Shown: positions 8,018 through 17,075, numbered from the stretch's first letter. The stretch is 33,680 bases of DNA from Thermodesulfobacteriota bacterium (GCA_025062045.1 JANXAF010000010.1:30704-64383); one strand, 5' to 3'. Numbers and translations: made by a program. The notes: generated from the sequence alone by a model not told the origin.

Positions 8018-8841
8018 GCTCTTTTGAGTTTAAATCGATCCAGATGAACGCCTACGTACCTGAACATATCTACCCGTACGTAACCTCTATCCTTAAAGGG
8101 GAAGCCTTCTTTTTCAAGCCTTTTCTATGGTATGAGACTTCTGGACTTGTCTTTGTGGTAGGCTACCCTATATCTGGAAATTTTGATCGTGAGGTTTTCT
8201 TGTGTCTTATCGAGAACTTAAGACGCGAAAGACCACACTCTAAAGTATCCGCAATTCTTCCCTACCCTCTCCAAGACACCAAGCCTAAATCTTCTGATTT
8301 CTATTACATTCTAGATCTTAGGGAGGTAAGGATTTCGCAAAAGACGAAGAATATGATAAAGAGGGCAAAAAGAGAAGTGACTTTTGAGCTTCAAAAAGAT
8401 TTGACCATAGATCACTTACGACTTATTGATGAGTTCCTCAAAGAGAAACTCCTTAATCCTCAAATGTCAAAAATCTATAGACAAATTTCTGCCTATGTTG
8501 AAAAATCGGACCATTCGACTATAATTAGCGCTTACGATAAAAAAGGAAGCCTTATTGCTTTCTCCATTGTTGACACATCGTCTTCGGATTATGCTTTCTA
8601 CATGTTCAACATAAGAACGAAAAAAGATTACGTTCCGGGTACATCAGATCTCCTTTTTGAGGTCATGATAGATCTGTCCAAAGCTGAAAGTAAAAGGTTC
8701 ATAAATCTCGGTTTAAAAATCAATGAAGGGATAGGATTCTTTAAGGAAAAATGGGGTGCCAAACCTCATCTGCCGTACTATCTATACGAGTGGGAGGCGA
8801 ATAAAAAGCCTATGGATCTTCTTCTGGAGAAGCTTGTATGA
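8011..8841 (+). CDS. GNAT-fold (DUF2156/FemAB-like) protein, paralog B
   Basis: The 276-residue product is the second copy of the protein encoded at 6326. The pair aligns end to end: NAYVPEHIYP, LKGEAFFF, FYYILDL, and RFINLGLKINEGIGFFKEKWGAKP near the C-terminus. Identity is visibly low outside these motifs, so the duplication is old or the copies have diverged in function. No signal peptide or transmembrane segment is evident. The start ATG lies within the TraB-like gene's last codons. FemABX-type acyltransferases often carry two GNAT halves; here two separate paralogs could form a heterodimer, which is inference. It precedes the radical SAM gene by 18 nt. Confidence 0.7.
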   Translation: MLSSFEFKSIQMNAYVPEHIYPYVTSILKGEAFFFKPFLWYETSGLVFVVGYPISGNFDREVFLCLIENLRRERPHSKVSAILPYPLQDTKPKSSDFYYILDLREVRISQKTKNMIKRAKREVTFELQKDLTIDHLRLIDEFLKEKLLNPQMSKIYRQISAYVEKSDHSTIISAYDKKGSLIAFSIVDTSSSDYAFYMFNIRTKKDYVPGTSDLLFEVMIDLSKAESKRFINLGLKINEGIGFFKEKWGAKPHLPYYLYEWEANKKPMDLLLEKLV

Positions 8842-8859
8842 TGGAACAATCCTTCCGAT

Positions 8860-9921
8860 ATGAAACTCTATCAAAAATATAAATTCTTCGCCTGGCAGAT
8901 CGAAATTACAACTAGATGTCCCCTTTCGTGCAGGATGTGTATCAAGTCCGTATACGGCAACTACAAAAAAAAGGACATGGAAGTCCAAGATTTTAAAAAT
9001 CTTGCCAGATATTTTAAAAACGTGGAGTACATCGTTCTCGAAGGATGGGGAGAACCTTTAATCCACCCATCCTTAATCGATATTATAAGGATAGCAAAAA
9101 GCGAAGGTCCCAAAGTCGGCTTTGTTACGAGCGGATATGGGCTCACAAAAGATTACGCGAATGCTCTTTTGGAGTCTGGTATAGATTTTCTTGGATTTTC
9201 GTTGTCCGGAGCAAAAGCCTCAACCCACGAAAGGATAAGAGTTAATTCCAGTTTTGAGGAAATTGAAGAAGGCATAAGGAATATATGCGAACTCTCCAAA
9301 ACCACAAAAAGATATCCCAAAATTCATATCGTTTACCTTCTCCTAAAAGAAAATGTGGAAGAGTCTCCTTTGATCGTAGAACTAGCAAAAAGACTCGGCT
9401 TAAAAGAGATTGTATTCATTAACATGATCCAGATTTCTGACCTTTGGCAGGACAGTATTAAGGCATTCACGTACGAAAAAGAGAATCCATGGGAAAAAGT
9501 ATTACAAGAGGCAAAAAGGATTGCGTCCTCGTACGGGATCAAAGTTAAAGTTCCTTCGCTTACTAAAAGCGATGTGGCCATCTGTTCTGAAAATCCCTTA
9601 AATTGTCTCTATGTTTCAGTAGATGGTGATGTTTCACCATGTGTCTATCTCAATCCACCTATCCCTTCCCCATTTGTGAGGATCTTTGAAGGTAAGCTAT
9701 GTGAAACGAGAAGGCTCGTTTTCGGAAACATTTTTCAGGAACCACTAGAGGTCTTGTGGAATAAAAGAGATTACGTGGAGTTTAGAGAAGCTCATAAAAA
9801 GAGGCAAACCCTCTTAAAGAACATGTTAGATGACCTATTCAGTTTTAGGCTTGATTCCATCCATACTCTTTTTACCGTTCCTGATGCGTGCAGGACGTGC
9901 CATAAGATGTACGGTTTTTGA
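8860..9921 (+). CDS. Radical SAM/SPASM protein of unknown substrate
   Basis: The 353-residue product has an N-terminal radical SAM motif C20-x3-C24-x2-C27 (CPLSCRMC), then LEGWGEPLIHP in place of the usual GGEP loop, and FSLSGAKASTHERIR. The C-terminal third has SPASM-type cysteines (CLYVSVDGDVSPC and the final CRTCHKMYGF), suggesting one or two extra Fe-S clusters. SPASM proteins often modify peptides or proteins, but others act on small molecules; I cannot name a subfamily. No short precursor-peptide ORF is evident in this operon. The gene is last in the GNAT-TraB-GNAT operon. Its final 87 nt overlap, tail to tail, the end of the kinase gene on the other strand, and the last two cysteines lie inside that overlap. 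The Shine-Dalgarno sequence is weak. Confidence 0.8.
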   Translation: MKLYQKYKFFAWQIEITTRCPLSCRMCIKSVYGNYKKKDMEVQDFKNLARYFKNVEYIVLEGWGEPLIHPSLIDIIRIAKSEGPKVGFVTSGYGLTKDYANALLESGIDFLGFSLSGAKASTHERIRVNSSFEEIEEGIRNICELSKTTKRYPKIHIVYLLLKENVEESPLIVELAKRLGLKEIVFINMIQISDLWQDSIKAFTYEKENPWEKVLQEAKRIASSYGIKVKVPSLTKSDVAICSENPLNCLYVSVDGDVSPCVYLNPPIPSPFVRIFEGKLCETRRLVFGNIFQEPLEVLWNKRDYVEFREAHKKRQTLLKNMLDDLFSFRLDSIHTLFTVPDACRTCHKMYGF

Positions 9922-10935
9922 AAAGTCAACCTCCTTTGCAATAAGCGTTTCTCGGCATTTTTCAATGAGTTCTCTTAGTCTTTTCATATAGTCTAAGAAA
10001 TCTAAAAGGAATGACAAATTCTCTAGGGCCTGGGGTATAAATCTTTGAAAATCGCTAAGTCCAGCCACCAAAGAAAGGTAAGAGAATGCACCGAGTGCCT
10101 GCATAAGCCTCTGAGTAGAGGCGTAGGTTATAGCGTACAAGGCTTCCTCTTTTGAAAGGTTAAAATTGCTAATCTCCAGATACGCATCGATTAGTTCTTG
10201 CCTTTCGCTTTGCGAAAAAGAGACGTACGCATCGAATACTAAAGATCCGAGGTCGTAAAATGGATTTCCGATACGCATTCCTTGGAAATCTATGAGATAC
10301 ACGTCTTCTCCCTTTACCATTACGTTTTGTGACTGTAAATCCCTGTGGATCAGACACTTTGGGGTTTGAAAAAGATTAAAAGTGAGTCTTTCAAACTCCT
10401 GCTCCAGTTCTTTATAGAACTTCTCTTCCAACTTTAGGCCAACGAGCTTTTCAACAAAGTTCTCAATAAAATAAGCCCTTTCCCATCTGTAAAGCCCCTC
10501 GTCGAAGGGCGCCTGTAGCTTTACTCTCTCATTTATAGTCTCTATTGGGTAATTATGTAGCTTAGAGACCTCATCGATAGTCTTATGGTAATAGATTCTT
10601 CTTTTTTCCCAGCTAATCGATCTCAAAGAGTAAAGGTCCATGTCCCCAAGGTCTTCTAAAACCAAAATGTTTTCCTCATCTAAACGGAATATGATGGAAG
10701 GAACTTTAATCCCTATATTTTTTAAAAAATCGCAGATGTCTGCGTAGTATCTATTTTCGGTTCGATCTGGGTCGTAAAGGATCACTATGAAGCTTGAGCC
10801 GTCAGGCATTCTCAAACGGAAAAACTCTCTCTGTGATCCCCTCTTTGAGAGGGGTTCCCACACAAAAAAATTTAGCTCGATTGAAAGACTCTTCTTTAAG
10901 ATCTCTAAGATTCTACTTTTAGACTTTATGTCCAT
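9835..10935 (-). CDS. amgK: AmgK-like sugar kinase (aminoglycoside phosphotransferase fold)
   Basis: The 366-residue product has the APH/choline-kinase fold. The catalytic loop is H197-x-D199-x4-N204 (HRDLQSQN), the metal-binding aspartate is D216 in LIDFQGMRIGNPFYDLGSL, and a hinge-like LVLEDLGDMDL lies near 91-101. LYRWERAYFIENF resembles the AmgK substrate region. AmgK phosphorylates N-acetylmuramic acid and GlcNAc at the anomeric position in peptidoglycan recycling, and its partner MurU then makes UDP-MurNAc. The upstream MurU-like gene overlaps it by 10 nt, which supports this reading. The last 29 or so residues are encoded opposite the end of the radical SAM gene and look like an added tail. 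Another anomeric sugar kinase remains possible. Confidence 0.7.
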   Translation of the reverse strand: MDIKSKSRILEILKKSLSIELNFFVWEPLSKRGSQREFFRLRMPDGSSFIVILYDPDRTENRYYADICDFLKNIGIKVPSIIFRLDEENILVLEDLGDMDLYSLRSISWEKRRIYYHKTIDEVSKLHNYPIETINERVKLQAPFDEGLYRWERAYFIENFVEKLVGLKLEEKFYKELEQEFERLTFNLFQTPKCLIHRDLQSQNVMVKGEDVYLIDFQGMRIGNPFYDLGSLVFDAYVSFSQSERQELIDAYLEISNFNLSKEEALYAITYASTQRLMQALGAFSYLSLVAGLSDFQRFIPQALENLSFLLDFLDYMKRLRELIEKCRETLIAKEVDFSKTVHLMARPARIRNGKKSMDGIKPKTE

Positions 10936-11657
10936 CCTAAGATGTCTACTTTGTTTTTGCGCCTAACTTCTCTATACGACTCCTTTGTGCCTAGATCGAA
11001 CCATACACCTTCATCGACTATGACGCCTTTTACGCTATTTGGGTCATTTTTTGAAAGCTTCTGTAAAATATCAATTAGTGAGATCTTCTTTTTGGGCTCT
11101 ATGTACTTTAAGGACTCTGTCTCTACCGCATAGATACCCGTGAACTGAAAACCAAAAGTCAAAGAACCTTCTTTGTTTCTTCTGATCCCTGTGAGACGGT
11201 AAGATTCATCAAGGTAGATATGCCTTTCTGGCCCCGAGCTCCTCAAACACAGCGTAAAAAGGGGTCTTTCTCTTTCGTGGAAATCTATTACTTTGCCATA
11301 AGGAATGGTAGTTAGGATATCTCCGTTGTGACAAAGGATGGCCTCATCGTCGGTTAGAAGATCCTCAATGTTTTTTAGGGCTCCTCCTGTGTCCAAAAGC
11401 TCGCTTTCGTATCTTAAAATCATCAATTTTCCTTCCCATCTCAGTCCAGGAAAGACCTTTTCGTAACTTTCGGGTTTATGATGGACATTTATTATGAATT
11501 TTTCGAATCCGCATTTTGATAGATTATCGATGATATAAGAGATGATCGGCCTTCCCCAGAGAGGAAGAAGTGGCTTCGGTAAATATTTAGTGTACGGCCA
11601 AAGTCTTTTACCGAGTCCGGCCGCTAAGATGAAGGCCGTCTTGAATCTCCTTTTCAT
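10926..11657 (-). CDS. murU: MurU-like sugar-1-phosphate nucleotidyltransferase
   Basis: The 243-residue product has the nucleotidyltransferase signature AFILAAGLGKRLWPYTKYLPKPLLPL (G-x-G-x-R plus the PKP lysine), a metal-binding aspartate in HNGDILT, and a late DEGVWFDLGTKESY segment. Length and motifs fit MurU, which makes UDP-MurNAc from MurNAc-1-phosphate and UTP. RmlA- or GlmU-type uridylyl- and mannose-1-phosphate guanylyltransferases are related. The pairing with an AmgK-like kinase points to cell-wall sugar salvage that bypasses de novo UDP-MurNAc synthesis, the route that confers fosfomycin tolerance in pseudomonads. The start ATG lies 50 nt inside the SpoIID-domain gene; the nucleotide-binding motif begins at residue 8, so a shorter start is not possible. 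AAGGA precedes the ATG by 12 nt. Confidence 0.72.
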   Translation of the reverse strand: MKRRFKTAFILAAGLGKRLWPYTKYLPKPLLPLWGRPIISYIIDNLSKCGFEKFIINVHHKPESYEKVFPGLRWEGKLMILRYESELLDTGGALKNIEDLLTDDEAILCHNGDILTTIPYGKVIDFHERERPLFTLCLRSSGPERHIYLDESYRLTGIRRNKEGSLTFGFQFTGIYAVETESLKYIEPKKKISLIDILQKLSKNDPNSVKGVIVDEGVWFDLGTKESYREVRRKNKVDILGWT

Positions 11658-12963
11658 AAATGTTTACGATCCTTGTACCCCTAAAATAATGCTCCAGTAT
11701 CTTTTCGAACCTGTATCCTTTCATTGCCATATTTGCCGCACCAATTTGGCACATGCCCACACCATGTCCCCAACCTGCTCCAAAAAGGTTCAAGTATTTA
11801 AGATTTCCATCTCTATCTTTTTCTCCCAAAATCACAAAGGCACTCGAGAGAATGTGAGAATCGGAAAGTATCCTTCTTATTTCGAGTTCTTTGCCAACTT
11901 TAACCTTTTTTTTGGTCCCCTCAATCAAAAGCCACTTTATTCTACCAGAAGGACCTCTATGTAGGGGTTCGATTTTTCTTATGTCACCGACGTCTAAACC
12001 CGTCTTCATCTTTATAAGGTCCTTTAGGTACTCTGCCGAGAGAGTCACTTTCCACCTAAAGAAATCTTTTGTTTCTGAATCGGTTTCATTTAAGATCTTG
12101 GAGAGTAAAGCTCTGTCGGTGACATTGCAGAAGACTTTAGGCTTTGAAAAAATCCACCTTTTTACCTCATTTTCCGTCCGTGGGGGTTTGAGCGTGCGTG
12201 TACTGTCCGAGACACTTACTAAGTATGGGATTTCTATCTCTTCCCATGCGGTTGAGTATTCTTCTGTGATTCCTCCGCAACATTTTGAGTATCTCGTATC
12301 GCATATAGAATCACCGTATACGAGAACGAGACCTTCTGTTTCGTCAACTACATTTTCAACTCCCGAAGATTTGACCTTTGTTAACCCGTGATAGCGTTGG
12401 CAGTGATCATCGGCACAGACATCGTAATATTCATGGTCCCCGCTTCCATAGATTTTTACAATCTCACTTTCACTATTTTCAGAAATCTGTTGGAAAGCTT
12501 GAGACTTATGTAAGATTCTCGAAAAAACCCAACTTCTCGCCACACAGGCATGGGCTTTTAAAAACTCCCGAGGAGCCATGGGGTTCATCTCTGAAGCGAT
12601 TACACTTTTTATGTATTCTTCTACGCCTATTCGATTAATGGCGCAGAGTCGATTGTCCTTTCTCACTCTTATCAATAGATCTCCCAAAAACGTCTGCCTT
12701 TCCAATCTCTCCCAGTGAAAACCGGAACCTACTCGGATTCCATCTAGACTGAAACTTGAGCCTTTTTTTGCTAGAAGCTCTATCTCCAAACTAGAACTAA
12801 ACCTTTTACCGGAGACCGTAAGAATCACGAGCCCTTCTTTATATTCGCAAAAGAAGGGCCCTATGACCGGAATCTTTCCGGAAAGCAAAAACTCTCCGTT
12901 TAGCGTTCCTTCGATCTTTTGAACACCGTCCATCAGTCCTACCGAAATATCCTTCTTCAGCAT
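11608..12963 (-). CDS. SpoIID/LytB-domain protein lacking an export signal
   Basis: The 451-residue product contains a SpoIID domain. GVEEYIKSVIASEMNP holds E125, which aligns with the catalytic glutamate of SpoIID lytic transglycosylases, and the C-terminal signature is GAGWGHGVGMCQIGA followed by ILEHYFRGTRIV. SpoIID cuts glycan strands stripped of peptide stems, giving anhydro-muramyl ends. SpoIID/LytB proteins normally act outside the membrane, yet this one starts MLKKDISVGLMDG with no hydrophobic leader, and an in-frame TAG 18 nt upstream of the ATG excludes a longer N-terminus. The gene heads a transcript with MurU- and AmgK-like genes, so a role in muropeptide or glycan salvage is plausible. 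A TATAGT lies 14 nt before the ATG and there is no Shine-Dalgarno sequence. Confidence 0.82.
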   Translation of the reverse strand: MLKKDISVGLMDGVQKIEGTLNGEFLLSGKIPVIGPFFCEYKEGLVILTVSGKRFSSSLEIELLAKKGSSFSLDGIRVGSGFHWERLERQTFLGDLLIRVRKDNRLCAINRIGVEEYIKSVIASEMNPMAPREFLKAHACVARSWVFSRILHKSQAFQQISENSESEIVKIYGSGDHEYYDVCADDHCQRYHGLTKVKSSGVENVVDETEGLVLVYGDSICDTRYSKCCGGITEEYSTAWEEIEIPYLVSVSDSTRTLKPPRTENEVKRWIFSKPKVFCNVTDRALLSKILNETDSETKDFFRWKVTLSAEYLKDLIKMKTGLDVGDIRKIEPLHRGPSGRIKWLLIEGTKKKVKVGKELEIRRILSDSHILSSAFVILGEKDRDGNLKYLNLFGAGWGHGVGMCQIGAANMAMKGYRFEKILEHYFRGTRIVNIYEKEIQDGLHLSGRTR

Positions 12964-13081
12964 AAGGGGACGGCGAAACTATAACACATCTTTGTGAAAA
13001 ATTAGAGAGATATGTATCAAATTTCTGAGTTTCCTACGAAAAGGATCTAAGAAGGGAACTACAACTTTGCAACTTTCAAAA

Positions 13082-13154
13082 CTCCCCGGGCAGGACTCGA
13101 ACCTGCAACCTACGGGTTAACAGCCCGCCGCTACTGCCGTTGAGCTACCGGGGA
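13082..13154 (-). tRNA. tRNA-Asn (GUU)
   Basis: The minus strand folds into a 73-nt cloverleaf. The acceptor stem is TCCCCGG/CCGGGGA with discriminator G, the anticodon loop reads CTGTTAA (anticodon GUU), and the T-loop is GTTCGAGTC-like. CCA is not encoded. A TTGACA lies upstream at 13197-13192, between the tyrS stop and the tRNA. The best -10 match (TATAGT, 13178-13173) is only 13 nt away, so the promoter is uncertain, and read-through from tyrS is possible. The predicted non-discriminating AspRS in this window would be expected to charge this tRNA with Asp first. Confidence 0.95.
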
Positions 13155-13203
13155 ACGAATCTAAATTAGTTAACTATAGGTATGCGTTTTATGTCAAGCT
13201 CAG

Positions 13204-14445
13204 TTAAGCCTCAAAGATCACCTTTAAGAACTTTCGCTTTCCAACCTTAAATATGATCTGATCGAAGGTTCCTATACTTACAGTCTCGTCCGTAAGCTTT
13301 TGAAGGACACCAGACTCTCCGTATGATATTTTGACCCCTCCCTGCTTGAGTAGGCGTCTTGCCTCGGATGATGACTGGACGAGTCCCACTTCTTTAAGGA
13401 ACGTTGGAACCTGTATCTTTTCCACACTTTTTTTCAAGAAAACTTTAGGTAAATCTTTCGGGATCTGTTTTTCCTTGTGGATCCTTTCGAAATTGAGGTA
13501 AGCTTCTTCAGCCTTACTTTTTCCATGGAACCTGGCTACTATTTCCTTTGCGAGGTTTATCTTTGCATCTTTGGGATGTATCTTCCCTTCGTGTATTCCC
13601 TCCTTTAAGATTTTGAGTTCATCGAGACTTATATCGCTTAGAAGCTCATAATATTTGAGCATGAGCTCATCAGATATGGACATCAGCTTACCAAACATGA
13701 CATCAGGGGGTTCATCGATCCCAACATAGTTACCGTAGCTTTTACTCATCTTATTCACACCGTCTATCCCTTCTAAGAGGGGAACTGTAACTATAACTTG
13801 CGGTTCCTGTCCGTAAGCTCTCTGAATCTCCCTTCCCACATAAAGGTTAAATATCTGGTCGTGACCTCCAAGTTCCACATCTGCTTCCAATGCAACTGAA
13901 TCGTAAGCTTGAACAAGGGGATAGAGGAACTCATGGATGCTAATGGGCAGATTATTCTCGTATCTATTCCTAAAATCTTCCCTCTCCATCATCCTTGCGA
14001 CAGTGTAATTGGCACATAGCCTTATCATGTCCATAGCGCTCATCGTTTCGAACCATTCGCTATTGGCCCTAACTTCCGTCTTTTTTGGATCGAGTATTTT
14101 GAAGACTTGGGCTTTGTAAGTTTCTGCATTTTTAAGGATCTCTTCTTTGCTCAAAGCCGGCCTTGTTTCAATCCTTCCCGTTGGATCCCCTATCATTCCG
14201 GTAAAATCTCCTATAAGGAAGATGGCTACATGCCCCAAGTCTTGGAACTGTTTCAGTTTTTGCAAAACGACAGTGTGACCCAGATGCAAATCCGGAGCTG
14301 TCGGATCAAGCCCAAGTTTTACGCGCAGTGGTTTTTTGTCCCTGCGAGATCTAAGAATCTTCTCTTTCAGCTCCTCTTCTGATATGAGGTCTACTGTCCC
14401 TCTCTTTATTATTTGGATCTCTTTATCGACGCTTATATGGTTCAT
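13204..14445 (-). CDS. tyrS: Tyrosyl-tRNA synthetase
   Basis: This class I synthetase attaches tyrosine to tRNA-Tyr. The 413-residue product has the HIGH-type motif HLGH at 54-57, the tyrosine pocket around 76-90, KMSKS at 232-236, and a C-terminal S4-like RNA-binding domain ([22 protein letters not shown]) followed by [11 protein letters not shown]. Length and the [16 protein letters not shown] segment fit the TyrZ-like bacterial branch rather than the E. coli TyrS branch. The start ATG overlaps the ymdB stop as ATGA, so it is probably translationally coupled in the rny-ymdB-tyrS operon. tRNA-Asn follows 49 nt downstream. Confidence 0.97.
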   Translation of the reverse strand: MNHISVDKEIQIIKRGTVDLISEEELKEKILRSRRDKKPLRVKLGLDPTAPDLHLGHTVVLQKLKQFQDLGHVAIFLIGDFTGMIGDPTGRIETRPALSKEEILKNAETYKAQVFKILDPKKTEVRANSEWFETMSAMDMIRLCANYTVARMMEREDFRNRYENNLPISIHEFLYPLVQAYDSVALEADVELGGHDQIFNLYVGREIQRAYGQEPQVIVTVPLLEGIDGVNKMSKSYGNYVGIDEPPDVMFGKLMSISDELMLKYYELLSDISLDELKILKEGIHEGKIHPKDAKINLAKEIVARFHGKSKAEEAYLNFERIHKEKQIPKDLPKVFLKKSVEKIQVPTFLKEVGLVQSSSEARRLLKQGGVKISYGESGVLQKLTDETVSIGTFDQIIFKVGKRKFLKVIFEA

Positions 14446-15224
14446 AGCTCAACTTTGATTTTCAGTCTCTCTATAGTCACACATTTTCTCGTTTCTTTGT
14501 CGATTTTGAGCTTTACCCCTTGAATTTCGACATTATCTTTGCCCACACAAAATTTCTGCGGAATCTGTGTCAAAAAACGCTCTATTATAATATCTTTTTC
14601 CATTCCTATCACAGAGTCTTGAGGTCCCGTCATTCCAGCATCAGTTATGTAACCCGTACCTTTTGGAAGAATTCTCTCGTCCGAAGTCTGTACGTGTGTA
14701 TGCGTCCCGATAACTGCAGAAACTTTGCCATCAAGAAACCATCCCATAGCTATCTTCTCCGAGGTAGCCTCGGCGTGAAAGTCTACAATCACAGGTTCTT
14801 CTATTCCTTCTCTTTTTAAGAATTCTTCCATCGCCCTAAAAGGACACGGAAGGGGGTTCATAAAAATCCTCCCCTCAATATTTACAACGCATATCTTTTT
14901 GTCCCCTTTTTTTACCACCGTAAAGCCGTATCCTGGCGCTTCCGGTGGATAATTGAGGGGTCTAAGAAGCCTCTTTTCTGTGCCAAGGTATGCCATTACT
15001 TCCTTTTTCTTCCAAACATGGTTTCCAGTCGTTATGACATCCACCCCACAGGAAAACATTTCCTCTGCGACTTTTGGGGTAATTCCCAAACCTCCTGCAA
15101 GGTTTTCCCCATTTATCACGATGAAATCTGCCTCCGCTTTTTTGATAAACTCTTTGACCGCAAGTCTGCCAGGCTTTCCTACAACATCTCCCAAAAAGAT
15201 CACTTCTATGAGACTATCTTGCAT
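14442..15224 (-). CDS. ymdB: YmdB-family metallophosphoesterase
   Basis: The 260-residue product belongs to the YmdB/TIGR00282 calcineurin-like phosphoesterases. Metal-site motifs are visible in order: [36 protein letters not shown] and IGTHTHVQT. Bacillus YmdB hydrolyses 2',3'-cyclic nucleotides and influences biofilm and motility, with links to RNA turnover. Here it overlaps the end of rny by 11 nt, and this rny-ymdB pairing recurs in unrelated bacteria, consistent with removing cyclic-phosphate products of RNA decay. Its own stop overlaps the tyrS start. Cytoplasmic; the family assignment is firm, the physiological substrate is not. Confidence 0.93.
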   Translation of the reverse strand: MQDSLIEVIFLGDVVGKPGRLAVKEFIKKAEADFIVINGENLAGGLGITPKVAEEMFSCGVDVITTGNHVWKKKEVMAYLGTEKRLLRPLNYPPEAPGYGFTVVKKGDKKICVVNIEGRIFMNPLPCPFRAMEEFLKREGIEEPVIVDFHAEATSEKIAMGWFLDGKVSAVIGTHTHVQTSDERILPKGTGYITDAGMTGPQDSVIGMEKDIIIERFLTQIPQKFCVGKDNVEIQGVKLKIDKETRKCVTIERLKIKVEL

Positions 15225-16764
15225 ATTCTACTGCCCTAGTCTCTCGGATTACAACTACCTTTATCTGACCGGGGTAAGAGAGCTCATTTTCAATCCTCTT
15301 TGCTATATTCCTAGAGAGGATGTAAAGGTCCTCATCGGATACTAACTCACTATTCACGACTATTCGTATTTCCCTTCCGGCCTGTATAGCATACGATTTT
15401 TCAACTCCCGGAAAACTGTTTGCAATCCTTTCTAACTCTTCCAGCCTCTTTATGTAAGTCTGGAGCATCTCCCTTCTCGCTCCCGGTCGCGCACCGGAAA
15501 GAGCATCCGCTGCCTGCACGATAACGTCTAAAACCGACTGAGCTTCCACCTCTTCATGGTGCGCAAGAATTGCATGCACTATATCCTCCATTTCCCCGTA
15601 CCTTCTTGCGAGATCTGCCCCAATTTTTGAATGTGAACCTTCCACTTCGTGGTCTACCGCCTTGCCGATATCGTGGAGAAGACCTGCCCTTTTTGCATCT
15701 TTCACGTTTATCCCAAGTTCCGCCGCTATAATCCCTGAGATAAATGCGACCTCAATGGAGTGTCTAAGAACGTTCTGCGCGTAACTACTTCTAAACTGAA
15801 GTTTGCCCAGGAGCTTTATAAGCTCGGGATGGACATTATGAAGCCCCAAATCAAAGACCGCCTTCTCGCCAATCTCCTTGATCTTCTCATCGAGCTCCTC
15901 GGCCACTTTTGCTACGACTTCCTCTATCCTTGCAGGGTGTATCCTTCCATCGGTAATCAGTCTTTCAAGGGCAAGCCTTGCAACTTCCCGCCTTATGGGA
16001 TTAAAGCAAGAAAGGATTACAGCTTCAGGAGTATCGTCTATTATTATGTCGACACCAGTTGCTGCCTCGAGGGCCCTTATGTTTCTTCCCTCTCTTCCGA
16101 TTATACGCCCTTTCATCTCCTCATTTGGAAGCTGTACAACAGAAACCGTCTCCTCCACAACGTATTCTCCCGCATATCTTTGAACCGCAAGGGCTATGAT
16201 CTCTTTAGCCTTTTTGTCCGCTTTTTCCTTGGTTTCCTCTTCTATCCTTTTGTAAATCTTTACAGCCTCAAATTTAGCGTCTTCCTCTACCATCTGAAGT
16301 AGCATATTCTTCGCTTCTTCAACTGTCATTCCAGAGATGGTTTCAAGTTTTTCCCTTTCCTTCTCGATAAGCTTTTCGTACTCTTTCGCCTTTTCCCGAA
16401 CATCAGCCTCTTTCTCCATCAATTCTTTTTCCTTTTTCGCGAGCTCTTCTTCTTTTTTGTCGAGGAGATCTAGTTTCCGGTCAAAACTTGCCTCTTTCTG
16501 AGCAAGTCTCTGTTCAATCTTTTGTAGTTCAAGCCTTTTTGCCTTTATTTCCTGTTCGAGCTCAGATTTTGCCTGAAGCACAATATCTTTGGCTTGGAGG
16601 GACGCTTCTTTTTTTATGGCTTCAGCTTCCCGCTTTGCATCCTCTAGGATTTTTTTTCCTATCCTTTCGTACTCCTGTAACCTTTTTCTTTGGATGAAGC
16701 GGGAAAGATAAAGACCAAAAAAAACAGAAAAAATTGCTACGAGAACGTATCCGATAATTAACAT
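15214..16764 (-). CDS. rny: Ribonuclease Y
   Basis: The 516-residue product has the RNase Y architecture: an N-terminal membrane anchor (about residues 2-24, [19 protein letters not shown]), a long charged coiled coil to about residue 200, a KH domain with [15 protein letters not shown], and an HD domain with [12 protein letters not shown] and a further H-rich AHHEEVEA. The enzyme is the membrane-bound endonuclease that starts mRNA decay where RNase E is absent. The start ATG has AGGGGA close upstream. It is the first gene after 6S RNA and begins the rny-ymdB-tyrS run. Confidence 0.97.
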   Translation of the reverse strand: MLIIGYVLVAIFSVFFGLYLSRFIQRKRLQEYERIGKKILEDAKREAEAIKKEASLQAKDIVLQAKSELEQEIKAKRLELQKIEQRLAQKEASFDRKLDLLDKKEEELAKKEKELMEKEADVREKAKEYEKLIEKEREKLETISGMTVEEAKNMLLQMVEEDAKFEAVKIYKRIEEETKEKADKKAKEIIALAVQRYAGEYVVEETVSVVQLPNEEMKGRIIGREGRNIRALEAATGVDIIIDDTPEAVILSCFNPIRREVARLALERLITDGRIHPARIEEVVAKVAEELDEKIKEIGEKAVFDLGLHNVHPELIKLLGKLQFRSSYAQNVLRHSIEVAFISGIIAAELGINVKDAKRAGLLHDIGKAVDHEVEGSHSKIGADLARRYGEMEDIVHAILAHHEEVEAQSVLDVIVQAADALSGARPGARREMLQTYIKRLEELERIANSFPGVEKSYAIQAGREIRIVVNSELVSDEDLYILSRNIAKRIENELSYPGQIKVVVIRETRAVEYAR

Positions 16765-16902
16765 TTCCCCTGTTTACTTTAAGGGGTTAGGTGATGAGGG
16801 GGAAAATATTAGTTTGCCTTAGTTTTACCTCCTTTTTTGTGAGTTTATATCTGAATTCCTTTATTCCCTCAGCAACTAACCCTCAAGAATTTTTCTATTT
16901 AA

Positions 16903-17073
16903 ATCCCCGCAATGCCGTGTAAATAGTAGATCTTGAACCTCAAATTTAAAGTGGGTGCCTCGCTTGTGCCTTTGGCTTCTCGCTTTCGCGAGCTTGCTCC
17001 CGGCAACAAGATCTGGCTCCCATAGATGAGGTGTTGGCTCGAAGTCACTACTTATCACGGACATCGCAGGGAA
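16903..17073 (-). ncRNA. ssrS: 6S RNA
   Basis: The roughly 170-nt stretch just downstream of zapA folds into the 6S rod. The 5' end CCCTGCGATGTCCGTG (from 17071) pairs with CACGGCATTGCGGGG (to 16905) in a closing stem of about 15 bp. Family-like elements inside are GAGCCAACACC near the 5' side and GAAGCC...GGCACAAGCGAGGCACCCAC on the 3' side, flanking the central bubble that mimics an open promoter. 6S RNA binds sigma70 RNA polymerase in stationary phase. The zapA-6S order is the same as in E. coli and many proteobacteria. The ends are set from the stem and may be off by 5-10 nt. No separate promoter was found; processing from the zapA transcript is possible. Confidence 0.85.
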
Positions 17074-17075
17074 CC

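Noticed and set aside
11891-12391. 166-codon open frame on the plus strand opposite the SpoIID-domain gene
   Set aside because: No recognisable domain; the minus-strand frame carries all SpoIID motifs. Similar long antisense frames occur throughout the window.
15760-16302. 180-codon open frame on the plus strand opposite rny
   Set aside because: Antisense shadow of RNase Y: biased composition, no family motif, no Shine-Dalgarno sequence, and the minus-strand gene has full KH and HD signatures.
16827-16834. Perfect AAGGAGGT (minus strand) between 6S RNA and rny
   Set aside because: No start codon lies within the usual 4-12 nt downstream, so it does not mark a gene. rny uses AGGGGA next to its ATG.
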